NCBI RefSeq assembly: GCF_018130165.1
Contig: NZ_JAFCLZ010000001.1
Coordinates: forward strand, 248,001 to 312,000
Length of the DNA stretch: 64,000 nucleotides
Reading direction: 5' to 3'
Source: Bradyrhizobium sp. JYMT SZCCT0180
GTDB taxonomy: Bacteria; Pseudomonadota; Alphaproteobacteria; Rhizobiales; Xanthobacteraceae
The notes beneath the pieces were generated by a model. The model ran no database searches. It saw only the letters and a program-made list of their open reading frames with translations, and had not been told where the DNA came from. The translations under genes were made by a program, and so were the position numbers. This document shows, piece after piece, positions 1 through 8,538 of the stretch (position 1 is the first letter of the stretch; each line of letters begins with the position of its first letter).

Positions 1-1
1 T

Positions 2-766
2 GCTGCGCCCGGCGCCAAGGTGTTCTGCCGCATCCTCTATGATTGCGCCGGCGCCGAATGGCCGCTGTCGCGCAAGTTCGGCTGCGATCCGGAGATGGCG
101 GTCGACGTGCTCGACCTCGCCAAGCGTCTGGGCCTGGAGCCGTGCGGCATCTCGTTCCATGTCGGCTCGCAGCAGCGCAAGGTGAAGGCGTGGGACCGTG
201 CCCTGTCGATGGCCTCGTCGGTGTTCCGTGACTGCGCCGAGCGCGGGATCAACCTGTCCATGGTCAACATGGGCGGCGGCTTCCCGACCAAGTACCTCAA
301 GGACGTTCCTCCGGTCCTGCAATATGGTCGGTCGATCTTCCGCGCGCTGCGCAAGCATTTTGGCAACCAGATCCCGGAAACCATCATCGAGCCGGGACGC
401 GGCATGGTCGGCAATGCCGGCATCATCGAGACCGAAGTCGTTCTGATCTCCAAGAAGAGCGACGAGGACGAGGTGCGCTGGGTGTATCTCGACATCGGCA
501 AGTTCGGCGGTCTCGCCGAGACGATGGACGAGTCGATCCGTTACGCCATCCGCACCCCGCATGACGGTGCGGAAATGACGCCGTGCGTGCTCGCAGGCCC
601 GACCTGCGACAGCGCCGACGTGCTGTACGAGAAGCTGCCGTATCCGCTCCCGGTTACGCTCGAGATCGGCGACAAGCTGCTGATCGAAGGCACCGGCGCC
701 TATACGTCGACCTACTCGTCGGTGGCGTTCAACGGCATCCCGCCGCTGCGGACCTACCACATCTGA
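2..766 (+). CDS. Ornithine/lysine decarboxylase-like, fold-type III PLP enzyme (5' truncated)
   Basis: The reading frame is open from base 2, so the N-terminus, including the PLP lysine region, lies outside the window; 254 residues are visible. Seen: HVGSQ, GGGFPTKY, the phosphate-binding EPGRGMVGNAG, the GPTCDSADV segment carrying the catalytic Cys of the ornithine/diaminopimelate decarboxylase family, and GAYTSTYSS near the end. These are established hallmarks of fold-type III decarboxylases, which act in the cytoplasm. The homospermidine synthase 1.4 kb downstream supports ornithine or lysine decarboxylation for polyamine synthesis. An internal GTG at 20 can be read as a start but is not the true one, because conserved sequence continues upstream. 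The exact substrate cannot be decided from this fragment. Confidence 0.93.
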   Translation, partial: AAPGAKVFCRILYDCAGAEWPLSRKFGCDPEMAVDVLDLAKRLGLEPCGISFHVGSQQRKVKAWDRALSMASSVFRDCAERGINLSMVNMGGGFPTKYLKDVPPVLQYGRSIFRALRKHFGNQIPETIIEPGRGMVGNAGIIETEVVLISKKSDEDEVRWVYLDIGKFGGLAETMDESIRYAIRTPHDGAEMTPCVLAGPTCDSADVLYEKLPYPLPVTLEIGDKLLIEGTGAYTSTYSSVAFNGIPPLRTYHI

Positions 767-787
767 CGTAGCGAGGCGCTGCGCTGT

Positions 788-915
788 CCTTCACCTCTCC
801 CGCTTGCGGGGGAGGTCGGCGCGAAGCGCCGGGTGGGGGCTCTCTCCCATCGAAGAGTGCGAATCGCGGAAGCACCCCCACCCCACCCTCCCCCGCAAGC
901 GCGGGAGAGGGAGTG
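788..915. repeat. Palindromic intergenic repeat, 'ctctcccgc' type
   Basis: Two arms, about 793-813 and 888-911, are near inverted copies built on cctctcccgcttgcggg. They enclose a GC-rich spacer and fold into a long hairpin. A related element occurs at 7300-7510. This type of interspersed repeat is common between genes in Bradyrhizobium. It may also end transcription of the decarboxylase gene. Confidence 0.75.
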
Positions 916-1014
916 ATAGAGCGGAAGCCGGTGCGCCGGCTTTTTCCAGACATCCAAGTTTTCGAGACAACGCTCCGCGGCGTGATCTGCCGTTGGAGTG
1001 AGGACTGACGTGCC

Positions 1015-1617
1015 ATGACTGCTTTGCGGAAGACCACTGTTGCCCTCACCCCGAATGCCGCTCCGTTCGCGATCCGTGCGGAACGGGCTTCGGACGTCGT
1101 TGCGCGTGAAGCGCTGCTGGATGCCTGCTTTGGCGCAAACCGCCATACCCGCACCTGCCAGCGCCTGCGTGACGAACGTGCGCCCGCCGAAGGCCTTGCC
1201 TTGTCGGCCGTGGCACGAGGGAAGCTCGTGGGCACCGTCCGGTTGTGGCACGTCAGCGCCGGGGGCATCCCGGCGCTCATGCTCGGCCCGCTGGCGGTTG
1301 AGGAATCCTCCCGCAAGCTCGGCGTCGGGGCCGCGCTGATGGACCACGCGCTCGCGGCGGCGACGGCGCGTGGCCATCGCGCGGTGATCCTGCTCGGCGA
1401 CGCGCCCTATTACGTCAGGTTCGGCTTCTCGGCCGAAAAGACCGGCGAGCTGTCGCTGCCGGGCCCGTTCGAGCGCGACCGCCTGCTCGGCCTCGAGCTG
1501 CGCGGGGGCGCGCTCGACGGTGCCTGGGGCATGATCTCGGCGTCCGGCGCGCCAATGTCCAAGGCAAGGGCATCGCGCGCGAAGAAGGCGTTGCAAGCCG
1601 TGCCGCACGCGGCCTGA
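1015..1617 (+). CDS. GNAT-family N-acetyltransferase
   Basis: This 200-residue protein has a single GNAT fold spanning about residues 18-170. The acetyl-CoA-binding segment is the LGPLAVEESSRKLGVGAALMDHAL region (about residues 90-112), followed by YYVRFGF, the usual beta6-beta7 signature of YhbS-like predicted acetyltransferases. The protein should transfer acetyl from acetyl-CoA to an amine; the substrate is unknown. Its position between a polyamine-type decarboxylase and homospermidine synthase makes a polyamine a possible substrate, but that is only context. The ATG at 1015 follows the repeat element, and there is no convincing overlap with neighbours. Confidence 0.85.
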   Translation: MTALRKTTVALTPNAAPFAIRAERASDVVAREALLDACFGANRHTRTCQRLRDERAPAEGLALSAVARGKLVGTVRLWHVSAGGIPALMLGPLAVEESSRKLGVGAALMDHALAAATARGHRAVILLGDAPYYVRFGFSAEKTGELSLPGPFERDRLLGLELRGGALDGAWGMISASGAPMSKARASRAKKALQAVPHAA

Positions 1618-1711
1618 GCCGTCGCATCAGAGGGGTTGCGCGGTCCGGCGAAAAGCCCTTAAACCGCGCCAAATCAGCAATTTTCGGATCAGGCCGCAAA
1701 TCGAGGTTCCG

Positions 1712-2101
1712 ATGCCCCGCCGTCTCATATCCACCGGTTCGCCGTTCGAGAAGACCGCCGGCTACAGCCGCGCCGTGATCGACGGCGATTTCGCCTTTGT
1801 CGCCGGCACCACCGGCTATGACTACACCACCATGACGATGCCTGACGATGTCACGAGCCAGTCACGGAACTGCTTCAAGACCATCGAGGCCGCCTTGAAG
1901 GAAGGCGGCTTCGCGATGGCCGACATCGTCCGCGCGACCTACTACATCACCGACCTCAGGGATGCGGATGCCCATTTCGCAGTCTGCGGCGAAGTTCTCG
2001 GCGACATCCGCCCGGCCGCCACGCTTCTGGTGGTCGCAGGGCTCTACAAGCCCGAGATGAAGATCGAGATCGAAGTGACCGCCAAGCGCCGCAGCGCCTG
2101 A
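1712..2101 (+). CDS. RidA/YjgF/UK114-family protein
   Basis: This 129-residue protein has the usual length of a RidA subunit, which forms trimers that hydrolyse reactive enamine/imine intermediates. Seen: the IRPAATLLVV stretch with the conserved Arg (about residue 105) and the IEIEVTAKR C-terminus, both typical of the family. A Glu and Arg of this kind line the active site in RidA. The gene starts at ATG 1712, preceded by a gaggttcc Shine-Dalgarno-like sequence. It ends 47 bp before homospermidine synthase on the same strand, so the two are probably co-transcribed. A role in removing imine by-products of the NAD-dependent homospermidine reaction is inferred from this pairing. The subfamily (RidA versus Rid2-7) is not resolved. 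Confidence 0.88.
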   Translation: MPRRLISTGSPFEKTAGYSRAVIDGDFAFVAGTTGYDYTTMTMPDDVTSQSRNCFKTIEAALKEGGFAMADIVRATYYITDLRDADAHFAVCGEVLGDIRPAATLLVVAGLYKPEMKIEIEVTAKRRSA

Positions 2102-2148
2102 TCCACCCCTTACCTTTTGTTTGCCAGACTTTCCGGAGAAACCATCCC

Positions 2149-3591
2149 ATGAGCCCCGCCTCGCAGATCTACGCGAAGATCACCGGTCCCATCGTCATGG
2201 TCGGCTTCGGCTCCATCGGCAAAGGCACGCTGCCGATGATCGAGCGGCATCTCGATTACGACAAGTCGCGCATCACCGTGCTCGATCCCAAGGACGAGGG
2301 CCGCAAGGCGCATTGCGAGAAGCACAATGTAAAATTCATCCAGCAGGGCGTGACGAAAGACAATTATCGCGAATTGCTCACCCCGCTGCTCACTGAAGGC
2401 GGCGGCCAGGGTTTTTGCGTCAATCTGTCGGTCGACACCGGCTCCACCGACATCATGGAGCTCTGCAACGAACTTGGCGCTCTTTATATCGACACGGTCA
2501 ACGAGCCCTGGCTCGGCTTCTATTTCGATTCGTCGAAGGGCCCGGAAGCGCGCTCCAACTACGCGCTTCGCGAAGCGACGCTGGCCGCCAAGAAGGCGCG
2601 CCCGGCGGGCTCGACGACGGCCGTCTCCTGCTGTGGCGCCAATCCCGGCATGGTCTCGTTTTTCGTCAAGCAGGCGCTGCTCAATGTCGCCGCTGACCTG
2701 AAGCTCAATGCCCCCAAGCCGAAGACCAAGGCCGAATGGGCTGATTTGATGCGGCAGGCCGGCATCAAGGGCATCCACATCGCCGAACGCGACACCCAGC
2801 GCTCCAAGTCGCCGAAAGAGCCTGACGTCTTCGTCAACACCTGGTCGGTGGAAGGTTTCCTGTCGGAAGGCGTGCAGCCGTCCGAACTCGGCTGGGGCAC
2901 CCATGAAAAATGGATGCCCGAGAACGCGCGTACCCACGAAGCGGGCTGCGGCGCCGCCATCTATCTGATGCAGCCCGGCGCCAACACGCGCGTGCGCACC
3001 TGGTGCCCGACCCGCGGCGCGCAGTATGGCTTCCTCGTCACCCACAACGAGTCGATCTCGATCTCCGATTACTTCACGGTGCGTGACGCATCTGGCACGG
3101 CGATCTATCGGCCGACCTGCCACTATGCCTATCATCCGGCTGACGATGCCGTGCTGTCGCTGCATGAAATGTTCGGCCGCGCGGCGAAGATGCAGGAGAA
3201 GCACCACATCCTTGATGAGAACGAAATCGTCGATGGCATCGACGAACTCGGCGTGCTGCTGTTCGGCCATGACAACAATGCCTACTGGTACGGCTCGCAG
3301 CTCTCCATCGAAGAGACCCGCAAACTCGCGCCCTATCAGAACGCCACCGGCCTGCAGGTGACCTCCGCCGTGCTCGGCGGCATGGTGTGGGCGCTGGAAA
3401 ACCCGAACCAAGGCATCGTCGAAGCCGACGAGATGGATTTCGATCGTCTGCTGGAAATCCAGATGCCCTACCTCGGGCCGGTAAAGGGGTACTACACCGA
3501 CTGGACCCCACTGACGGACCGGCCGGGCCTGTTCCCGGAAGACATCGATACCTCCGATCCCTGGCAGTTCCGCAACATTCTGGTGCGATAG
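2149..3591 (+). CDS. hss: Homospermidine synthase
   Basis: This 480-residue protein matches the length of bacterial homospermidine synthase, which converts two putrescines (or putrescine plus spermidine) to sym-homospermidine in an NAD-dependent reaction in the cytosol. Seen: an N-terminal Rossmann motif VGFGSIGKGTLPMI (about residues 23-36), then NLSVDTGSTDIMELC and the CCGANPGMVSFF segment typical of the family. The ATG at 2149 is preceded by ggaga about ten bases upstream. Homospermidine is the characteristic long-chain polyamine of rhizobia. The decarboxylase at the window start and the RidA-like protein fit the same pathway. A hairpin terminator candidate follows at 3603. Confidence 0.95.
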   Translation: MSPASQIYAKITGPIVMVGFGSIGKGTLPMIERHLDYDKSRITVLDPKDEGRKAHCEKHNVKFIQQGVTKDNYRELLTPLLTEGGGQGFCVNLSVDTGSTDIMELCNELGALYIDTVNEPWLGFYFDSSKGPEARSNYALREATLAAKKARPAGSTTAVSCCGANPGMVSFFVKQALLNVAADLKLNAPKPKTKAEWADLMRQAGIKGIHIAERDTQRSKSPKEPDVFVNTWSVEGFLSEGVQPSELGWGTHEKWMPENARTHEAGCGAAIYLMQPGANTRVRTWCPTRGAQYGFLVTHNESISISDYFTVRDASGTAIYRPTCHYAYHPADDAVLSLHEMFGRAAKMQEKHHILDENEIVDGIDELGVLLFGHDNNAYWYGSQLSIEETRKLAPYQNATGLQVTSAVLGGMVWALENPNQGIVEADEMDFDRLLEIQMPYLGPVKGYYTDWTPLTDRPGLFPEDIDTSDPWQFRNILVR

Positions 3592-3602
3592 GTATGGTTC
3601 CA

Positions 3603-3628
3603 CCCCTGATGCGACGCAGCATCAGGGG
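3603..3628 (+). terminator. Hairpin terminator candidate after hss
   Basis: A perfect 10-bp stem (cccctgatgc / gcatcagggg) with a 6-base loop begins 11 bases after the hss stop codon. No strong T-run follows, so it is a weak or Rho-assisted terminator at best. Confidence 0.5.
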
Positions 3629-3742
3629 CCTCCAGCCACCGTAACGCTCGCTTAATAAAATCGCGCAATCCTGAAAGGTACCTCTTTTACGAGGACCTTG
3701 AGCCGTTCTGCGTCTCTTCGCAGCGGCGTCTTCGGTGGAGCG

Positions 3743-3970
3743 ATGGACATGCGTGCCCTACTTGCAATCATGCTATCGGCGGTCGTTTTGGCCGGGTGCA
3801 AACCTGACAACAACAACGACATCACCGGCTCGATCGATAACTGCGCCCGCAAGCTCTACAGCTCCTACAATCCCAAGGACCTGAAGCAGTGCATTAACGT
3901 GTGCATCTCCTGCCAGCGCGGCGTGATGACGACCTGCTCGACCTCCTGCACGCTGAAGGGCGCGCAGTAG
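3743..3970 (+). CDS. Small Cys-rich lipoprotein
   Basis: I do not recognise the family. The likely start is ATG 3743 (or 3749), preceded by ggtggag; a longer frame reaches back to 3698 but would spoil the signal peptide. The product has about 75 residues. It opens with a lipoprotein signal peptide ending in the lipobox LAGC, so it should be lipidated and held in the periplasm. The roughly 55-residue mature chain carries six further Cys, several in a tight cluster (CINVCISC, then two more), suggesting up to three disulfides. It stands alone between hss and a convergent acetoacetate decarboxylase-like gene. Confidence 0.72.
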   Translation: MDMRALLAIMLSAVVLAGCKPDNNNDITGSIDNCARKLYSSYNPKDLKQCINVCISCQRGVMTTCSTSCTLKGAQ

Positions 3971-4003
3971 AGCGTCTTCGTCATTCCGGGTTGGTGACGA
4001 CCG

Positions 4004-4756
4004 TCACTTCGCCAGATAATCGAACGCCACCTTCCCCAACCCCAGCGTCAGATCAGCCTTGAAATGCAGCGCGGAAACCACTTCGCGCACCGGAAGCCGG
4101 GCGACGTCGCAAAGCGCGTGGGGAAACAGGCCAAGCGCGGCCGGACCGCTCCATGCTTCCTTCAGCGTGATGTCCTCGAGCCGGAAGCGGACCAGTTCGC
4201 AGATCCGCGGCGTGCCGTCGACATGCGGGATGATCTTGAGAATGAAGTTCGGCGCCTTCATGCCTTTCAGCACGGCGTCATGATCGACCGGACGGTGCTT
4301 GTAACCCATGGTGGCGGAGGCGCAGAGCACCGAGCCGTAATGCAGCGAGCCGACCAGCACATCGCTCTCGACTTCGATCTTCGGCTTCGCCAGCTTCTTG
4401 GGAAATCCCCAGATTTCGCGGCCGCCGGCGATCGGGCCTTCGTCGTCAAGGTACATGGCGTGGGTATAAGCGCCCTCCTCGCCGTTGAGACGGACCGGGA
4501 TCACCTGGCCGGTTTCGGTGTAGTCGCCGAAGCCGGTCGAGTCGGGCATGCGGATAAATTCGTATTTGACGATGGGTTCAACGACTTCGAGCGGCTCCGG
4601 CACCAGCGCGCGAAGCACGTCCGGATCGGTCCGGTAGGTGATGATGAAATATTCGCGGTTGAAGAACCGATAGGGCCCCGGCGGGAAGGACGGGTTGTTC
4701 AGCGGCATCGAATAGGCGGTTCGTCTGACATCGTCGATCTTCATGGCCTGCCCCAT
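4004..4756 (-). CDS. adc: Acetoacetate decarboxylase family protein
   Basis: This 250-residue protein has the length of acetoacetate decarboxylase, which forms acetone and CO2 from acetoacetate through a Schiff base on a lysine. Seen: [18 protein letters not shown] near the N-terminus, [17 protein letters not shown], and [15 protein letters not shown] (about residues 110-125), where the Lys-Lys pair occupies the position of the catalytic lysine and its partner. Function as a true decarboxylase is probable but not proven, because related enzymes act on other beta-keto acids or as aldolase-dehydratases. The start may be at ATG 4744, which has a ggggcagg sequence in front of it. The gene faces the lipoprotein gene tail to tail. 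Confidence 0.88.
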   Translation of the reverse strand: MGQAMKIDDVRRTAYSMPLNNPSFPPGPYRFFNREYFIITYRTDPDVLRALVPEPLEVVEPIVKYEFIRMPDSTGFGDYTETGQVIPVRLNGEEGAYTHAMYLDDEGPIAGGREIWGFPKKLAKPKIEVESDVLVGSLHYGSVLCASATMGYKHRPVDHDAVLKGMKAPNFILKIIPHVDGTPRICELVRFRLEDITLKEAWSGPAALGLFPHALCDVARLPVREVVSALHFKADLTLGLGKVAFDYLAK

Positions 4757-4860
4757 CTGTCGTCGGCGCGGTCGCGCGATGACGTGAGTATGCGGCAGCT
4801 TGAGGATGTAGGCGAGGCTGTAAATCCGGCAGCGTCAGTCAAATCGACGTCAGCAGTCTC

Positions 4861-4988
4861 CGTCATTCCGGGATGCGCCACTCGGCGCAGGCCCGGAATC
4901 CATTTATCTGCGTAACTCGCCGCCTGATGGATTCCAGGTTCGCGCTACGCGCGCCCTCAGATGCGCAATCGCGCATCGGGGAATGACG
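4861..4988. repeat. Palindromic intergenic repeat, 'cattccggg' type
   Basis: The outer ends are inverted copies (cgtcattcc at 4861, ggaatgacg at 4980), with inner gcgctacgcgcgcc palindromes. A second member with 12-bp perfect ends lies at 14177-14301. It is a Bradyrhizobium-like interspersed element with no coding content. Confidence 0.72.
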
Positions 4989-4993
4989 AGAGA

Positions 4994-5326
4994 CTACTTC
5001 TGCTTGATTGGTTCGGCCGTTTTCTCGGCCGGTGCAGGCGGCAGCGCGGGCTGGGCGCCCGCCTTCTGCGCGTCGACATCAGGCCGCGCCGGTTCGGGCG
5101 GCACGTTGGACGGCCGGGTGCCGGTCGTCGTCTCCGCGGGCACCGACGGCCTGGTTTCCGCGCCCGGCGACGATTGCAGCGGTTGGGTCGCTTGCGCCAG
5201 TTGCTGCGGACCACGCGCGCGCAACTCGGCCAGCGACAGGCCTGATATCACGAGGCCCGTGGTGACCAGCGCGGCCGCAACGAGAAAATCAATCCGGTAG
5301 CTGCGCTTGTTCTGATCGGCAGACAT
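4994..5326 (-). CDS. Proline/alanine-rich single-pass membrane protein, unknown
   Basis: No family is recognised. Starting at ATG 5326 the product has 110 residues: a short basic N-terminus, one hydrophobic helix (about residues 12-30, containing FLVAAALVTTGLVISGL), then a long low-complexity tail rich in Pro, Ala, Thr and Gln that probably lies in the periplasm. A longer frame reaches 5491, but its extra residues look non-coding. It lies 91 bp downstream of the MgtC-like gene on the same strand and may share its transcript. The absence of conserved motifs leaves the function open. Confidence 0.6.
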   Translation of the reverse strand: MSADQNKRSYRIDFLVAAALVTTGLVISGLSLAELRARGPQQLAQATQPLQSSPGAETRPSVPAETTTGTRPSNVPPEPARPDVDAQKAGAQPALPPAPAEKTAEPIKQK

Positions 5327-5417
5327 ATCGTTCACCGCATGGTTGTTCACGATGACAACGGCCGTCAGAGCGCATTGTTCCGCGACCCGCAGCGTGCGGA
5401 ACCGGGCAAGAATCAAA

Positions 5418-6134
5418 CTAGTCCTTGGTCGAGACTTCCCAGGTGGCGTGGCGAACGCCGGGCTGGCGCTGCAGATCGACCGCGACCGCATTCAATTCGT
5501 TGGGATCGATCGCGGTGGAGACCAGCGTGGCGACGATCTCCAGCAAGTCATCGCCATGCTCGACCACATTGAGTTCAGCGACCGGATATTTTGCATGCTC
5601 CAGCCGCTCGACCAGATGGTCGCGCATGTCAGGCAACGCCTCCGCACTGACCGCGAGCTTGAAGTAGTAAGTCGCCTCGGACGCACGTTCGTCGATCGGA
5701 ATGCGGTTGATCGCGTTCACCAGCGGACGCAGCAAGGTGTTGCCGGCGACCACGAACAGGGTCAGCGCCGCCGCCTGGGCCACCATGTCGGCGCCGGCGC
5801 AAGCTCCGACCCCGGCCGATCCCCAGAGCGTCGCCGCAGTGTTGAGGCCGCGGACGTTCATGCCCTCTTTCATGATGACGCCGGCGCCGAGGAAGCCGAT
5901 CCCCGAAACGACATAGGCGATCACATGTACCGCGCCTTCGGCGTACTTCAGATGCATCGCCAGATCGACGAAAGCAGCCGCGCCGACGGCGACCAGCACA
6001 TTGGTGCGCAGGCCCGCGGTCCGCTGCCGGTATTGCCGCTCGGCACCGATCAGGGTGCCCAAAACGAACGCCGCGGTCAGGCTGACCAGGGTGTCGAGGA
6101 AATCGGCGATCTGGAAGGTCGTGAGAAAGCGCAT
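5418..6134 (-). CDS. MgtC/SapB-family membrane protein
   Basis: This 238-residue protein has four to five hydrophobic segments in the first 150 residues. These carry the MgtC family signatures LGTLIGAERQYRQRTAGLRTN (interrupted view: ERQ and AGLRT are key) and GIGFLGAGVIMKEG with NVRGLNTAATLW. The C-terminal soluble part (about residues 155-238) resembles the ACT-like domain of MgtC. The family is known for survival at low magnesium and for modulating F-type ATP synthase or phosphate uptake. Which role applies here is not visible. No magnesium-sensing leader is apparent in the 170 bp upstream. Confidence 0.88.
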   Translation of the reverse strand: MRFLTTFQIADFLDTLVSLTAAFVLGTLIGAERQYRQRTAGLRTNVLVAVGAAAFVDLAMHLKYAEGAVHVIAYVVSGIGFLGAGVIMKEGMNVRGLNTAATLWGSAGVGACAGADMVAQAAALTLFVVAGNTLLRPLVNAINRIPIDERASEATYYFKLAVSAEALPDMRDHLVERLEHAKYPVAELNVVEHGDDLLEIVATLVSTAIDPNELNAVAVDLQRQPGVRHATWEVSTKD

Positions 6135-6308
6135 GGCGGTTTTCTAGGGGAGAGAGGTGACGAATCTATCACAAGCTGAACGATCTGGCCTGTCCCGGCG
6201 ACTAACGGTCGCCGGGTCCGGTGCGAGCGACGAGCCGCTTCGCTGCGGGCAGCGGCGCTCGGTGCGGTCCCAGATAGAATAGATTCGCCTGATTTTGCGA
6301 GAATTGTC

Positions 6309-7259
6309 ATGAAAAGATTGCTTTACGTCGCGGTCGCACTGCTTGGCCTACAATGCTCGCCCGCGGCGGCCGACCAGAACTGCATGACCGGCTATTACCG
6401 CGCCAAGCTGCCCGCCTGCGTCGACAGCGTATTGTCGCAAATGCGCGCCGGCCCAAACGCCGATCCCAGCGCGGTGATTGGATTCCTGGCACAGATCTTC
6501 AGCACGTCGCCCGCGGAAAAGCAGCGCATCCTGCAACTTGAAGCCTCTTCCTACGTCAAATCGGTGAAGCTCGTGGCGCTCTACGGCGCCGGCCTCACGG
6601 AAGACGCGCAGAAATTTGCCGAGGAAAACCAGATCACAGCCACGCTGCAGAAAATCGAAAAGAACCAACCGGCTAAACTTGCCGTGGTGCGGCCGTCGTC
6701 GAATGCCGCCGACAACGACCTCTTGATTGGCGCCTATATGGCATCCGGTGACACCAGTTTCATTGAAAGAATCCTCGCCAACTTCTCCAGCGCAGATGAC
6801 GACATGGCCGGCATTGCCATCCGCATGGGATTCATGAAGAGCAAGTTCGGGCCGAACATGACCGCGGAAGGCCGGGACAACGTGATGGCCAAAATGGCCT
6901 GCGACAAATACGCGTGCAAAACCGAGCCCGCCAAATTCTTCCGCGTGCTGACATTGGCGAGCGCATTCTGGGCGTTGCAGTCACTGGCATCAGCCGACGA
7001 CGGCATCAAGAAGACGTTCACCGGCTTTTTTGCGAACGATCCTCGCCTGAAGAACCTGTTCGCGGCCGAGCAAGCGGCGTTCGGAAATTATGTGACGGCA
7101 CTCACCATGCTCGCCGTCTTCAAACCCGACCCGAAGGATCGCGACAAGACCGCCGAAAACATGAGCAAGGCCGCTTCGGCCTTCGAAAACCTCGAACCGG
7201 CCGGCAAGACGTTTGACCACATCGAGGCTTACGTCAAAGGTGGGAAGAAAGTGAAGTAG
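6309..7259 (+). CDS. Exported protein of unknown function
   Basis: The product has 316 residues. It has a clear Sec signal peptide (about residues 1-21, ending SPAAA-D), so the mature protein should be periplasmic or secreted. The rest is helix-rich and polar, with no motif I recognise; helical, TPR-like packing is possible but not demonstrable. Three Cys lie near the mature N-terminus and two more near residue 200. The gene is monocistronic, divergent from the mgtC-like gene across a 174-bp gap, and followed by a palindromic repeat. The signal peptide and uninterrupted frame support a real gene. Confidence 0.78.
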   Translation: MKRLLYVAVALLGLQCSPAAADQNCMTGYYRAKLPACVDSVLSQMRAGPNADPSAVIGFLAQIFSTSPAEKQRILQLEASSYVKSVKLVALYGAGLTEDAQKFAEENQITATLQKIEKNQPAKLAVVRPSSNAADNDLLIGAYMASGDTSFIERILANFSSADDDMAGIAIRMGFMKSKFGPNMTAEGRDNVMAKMACDKYACKTEPAKFFRVLTLASAFWALQSLASADDGIKKTFTGFFANDPRLKNLFAAEQAAFGNYVTALTMLAVFKPDPKDRDKTAENMSKAASAFENLEPAGKTFDHIEAYVKGGKKVK

Positions 7260-7299
7260 GCTGATGGGTTTGAATTGAACGGTGCTGGCGTTCAGGTCA

Positions 7300-7510
7300 C
7301 CTCGCCCCGCTTGCGGGGAGAGGCATAGGCCGCCGTTGGCGGCCGTCCTAGAAAGGACGCCGAAGCGAAACTTCGGCTATGTTGCGAAGCAATCCGGGTG
7401 AGGGGGTACCGGTCTATCAATTGACACCGGCGTGAGTGGATAGAGCCCCTCACCCCAACCCACTAAGAGCGAGCTTCGCTCGTCTCGACCCCGCGAAGTG
7501 CGGGGCGAGG
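7300..7510. repeat. Palindromic intergenic repeat, 'cctcgccccgc' type
   Basis: The ends are inverted copies (cctcgccccg at 7300, cggggcgagg at 7501). Inner parts include cggccgccgttggcggccg-like palindromes. It fills the space between the exported protein and the convergent zinc operon, and is related to the element at 788-915. Confidence 0.7.
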
Positions 7511-7521
7511 GAGAAAAAGAG

Positions 7522-8538
7522 CTACAATTCCACCATGCCGGCGTCGCCGTCTTCGGTGCCGAAGGCGAGCAGCGATCCCTTGGGGCTCCAGGCCAACGCG
7601 GAAACCGCGGCGTTGCCCCTCCGGCGCACCAGAATTTCCGCGCCGTCCTCGATCCGCACCATCAGCACGCAACCGTCGCTGTAGCCCGCAGCCAAAATGT
7701 CGTGTTTCGGATGACAGGCGACCGCGGAGACGCGGGCCTGCAGCGGCGCCAGCATCGCCGGCTCCTTGCCCATCGGCCCGTCCTTGCTGGCGAACGGCCA
7801 GATGATCACGGTATCTGCGCCCGAGGTTGCGAGCCCCTTGCCACCGGCGCTCCACGACATCGAGCGGACGCGGCCGGGATAGCCGCTCATGCGCATATGC
7901 CGGTTGTCGGCGAGCCGCCAGCCATGCAGCGCGGCCTCGTGCATCCCGGTCACCAGAAACTTGTTGTCCGGGCTGAAGGTGACGGACAGATGCGAGCCGG
8001 CCCATTCCAGAAATTCAGGCTTCGCCGCCATGTTGGGAAACCACAGCGTCACGCCGTTGTAATGCGCGACCGCCAGCCGCAGGCCCTTTGGCGCGAACGC
8101 CAGGCCGCCGACGGTGGAGGGCATGTCGAATGATTTTTCCTCGCCCTTGCTGCGAACATACGAGACCTTGCCGGCCGACCACGCCACCGCGCCATCGGGA
8201 TGCAGCGCGACATTGTCGATCCAGCGCCGCTTGGCGTCGGTCGCGAGTACCTCGACCTCGCCCTTGGCGTTGAGCGCGACGAGCTTGCCGTCGTCGCCGC
8301 CGGTAACGATGCGCGCGCCGTCGGACGCCGCGCACAGCACCGCGCCGCCGTGAATATCGACAAGTAAAATCTCGCCGTCGGCGCCGACGATGGCAGCCTT
8401 CTCCTCGGCGCCGACGAAGACCGCGGTCTCGCCGAGAAAATGCACCGACGATACCGGCATGCCGACCGCAAGCGGCCGCACCTTGTCGGTGATCGAAGCA
8501 ATGGAGGCGCCTTCGCCCGGATCAAACTGTTTCATCAC
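7522..8538 (-). CDS. WD40-repeat beta-propeller protein, last gene of zinc operon
   Basis: The product has 338 residues built of about seven degenerate WD40 blades of roughly 42 residues. Examples are the segments around VHFLGETAVFVGA, GARIVTGGDDGKLVALN and HPKHDILAAGYSDGCVLMVRIED. There is no signal peptide, so it is cytoplasmic and probably a protein-interaction scaffold. Its ATG overlaps the stop of the upstream CobW-type gene by an ATGA junction, implying translational coupling. Co-occurrence with a zinc-chaperone-type GTPase suggests it works with that protein in metal insertion, but this is inference. It is the distal gene of the six-gene zinc operon. Confidence 0.82.
   Translation of the reverse strand: MMKQFDPGEGASIASITDKVRPLAVGMPVSSVHFLGETAVFVGAEEKAAIVGADGEILLVDIHGGAVLCAASDGARIVTGGDDGKLVALNAKGEVEVLATDAKRRWIDNVALHPDGAVAWSAGKVSYVRSKGEEKSFDMPSTVGGLAFAPKGLRLAVAHYNGVTLWFPNMAAKPEFLEWAGSHLSVTFSPDNKFLVTGMHEAALHGWRLADNRHMRMSGYPGRVRSMSWSAGGKGLATSGADTVIIWPFASKDGPMGKEPAMLAPLQARVSAVACHPKHDILAAGYSDGCVLMVRIEDGAEILVRRRGNAAVSALAWSPKGSLLAFGTEDGDAGMVEL

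Noticed and set aside
2110..3603. Long minus-strand frame (497 codons) opposite hss
   Set aside because: It is the antisense shadow of a strongly supported homospermidine synthase gene; the translation has no recognisable motif.
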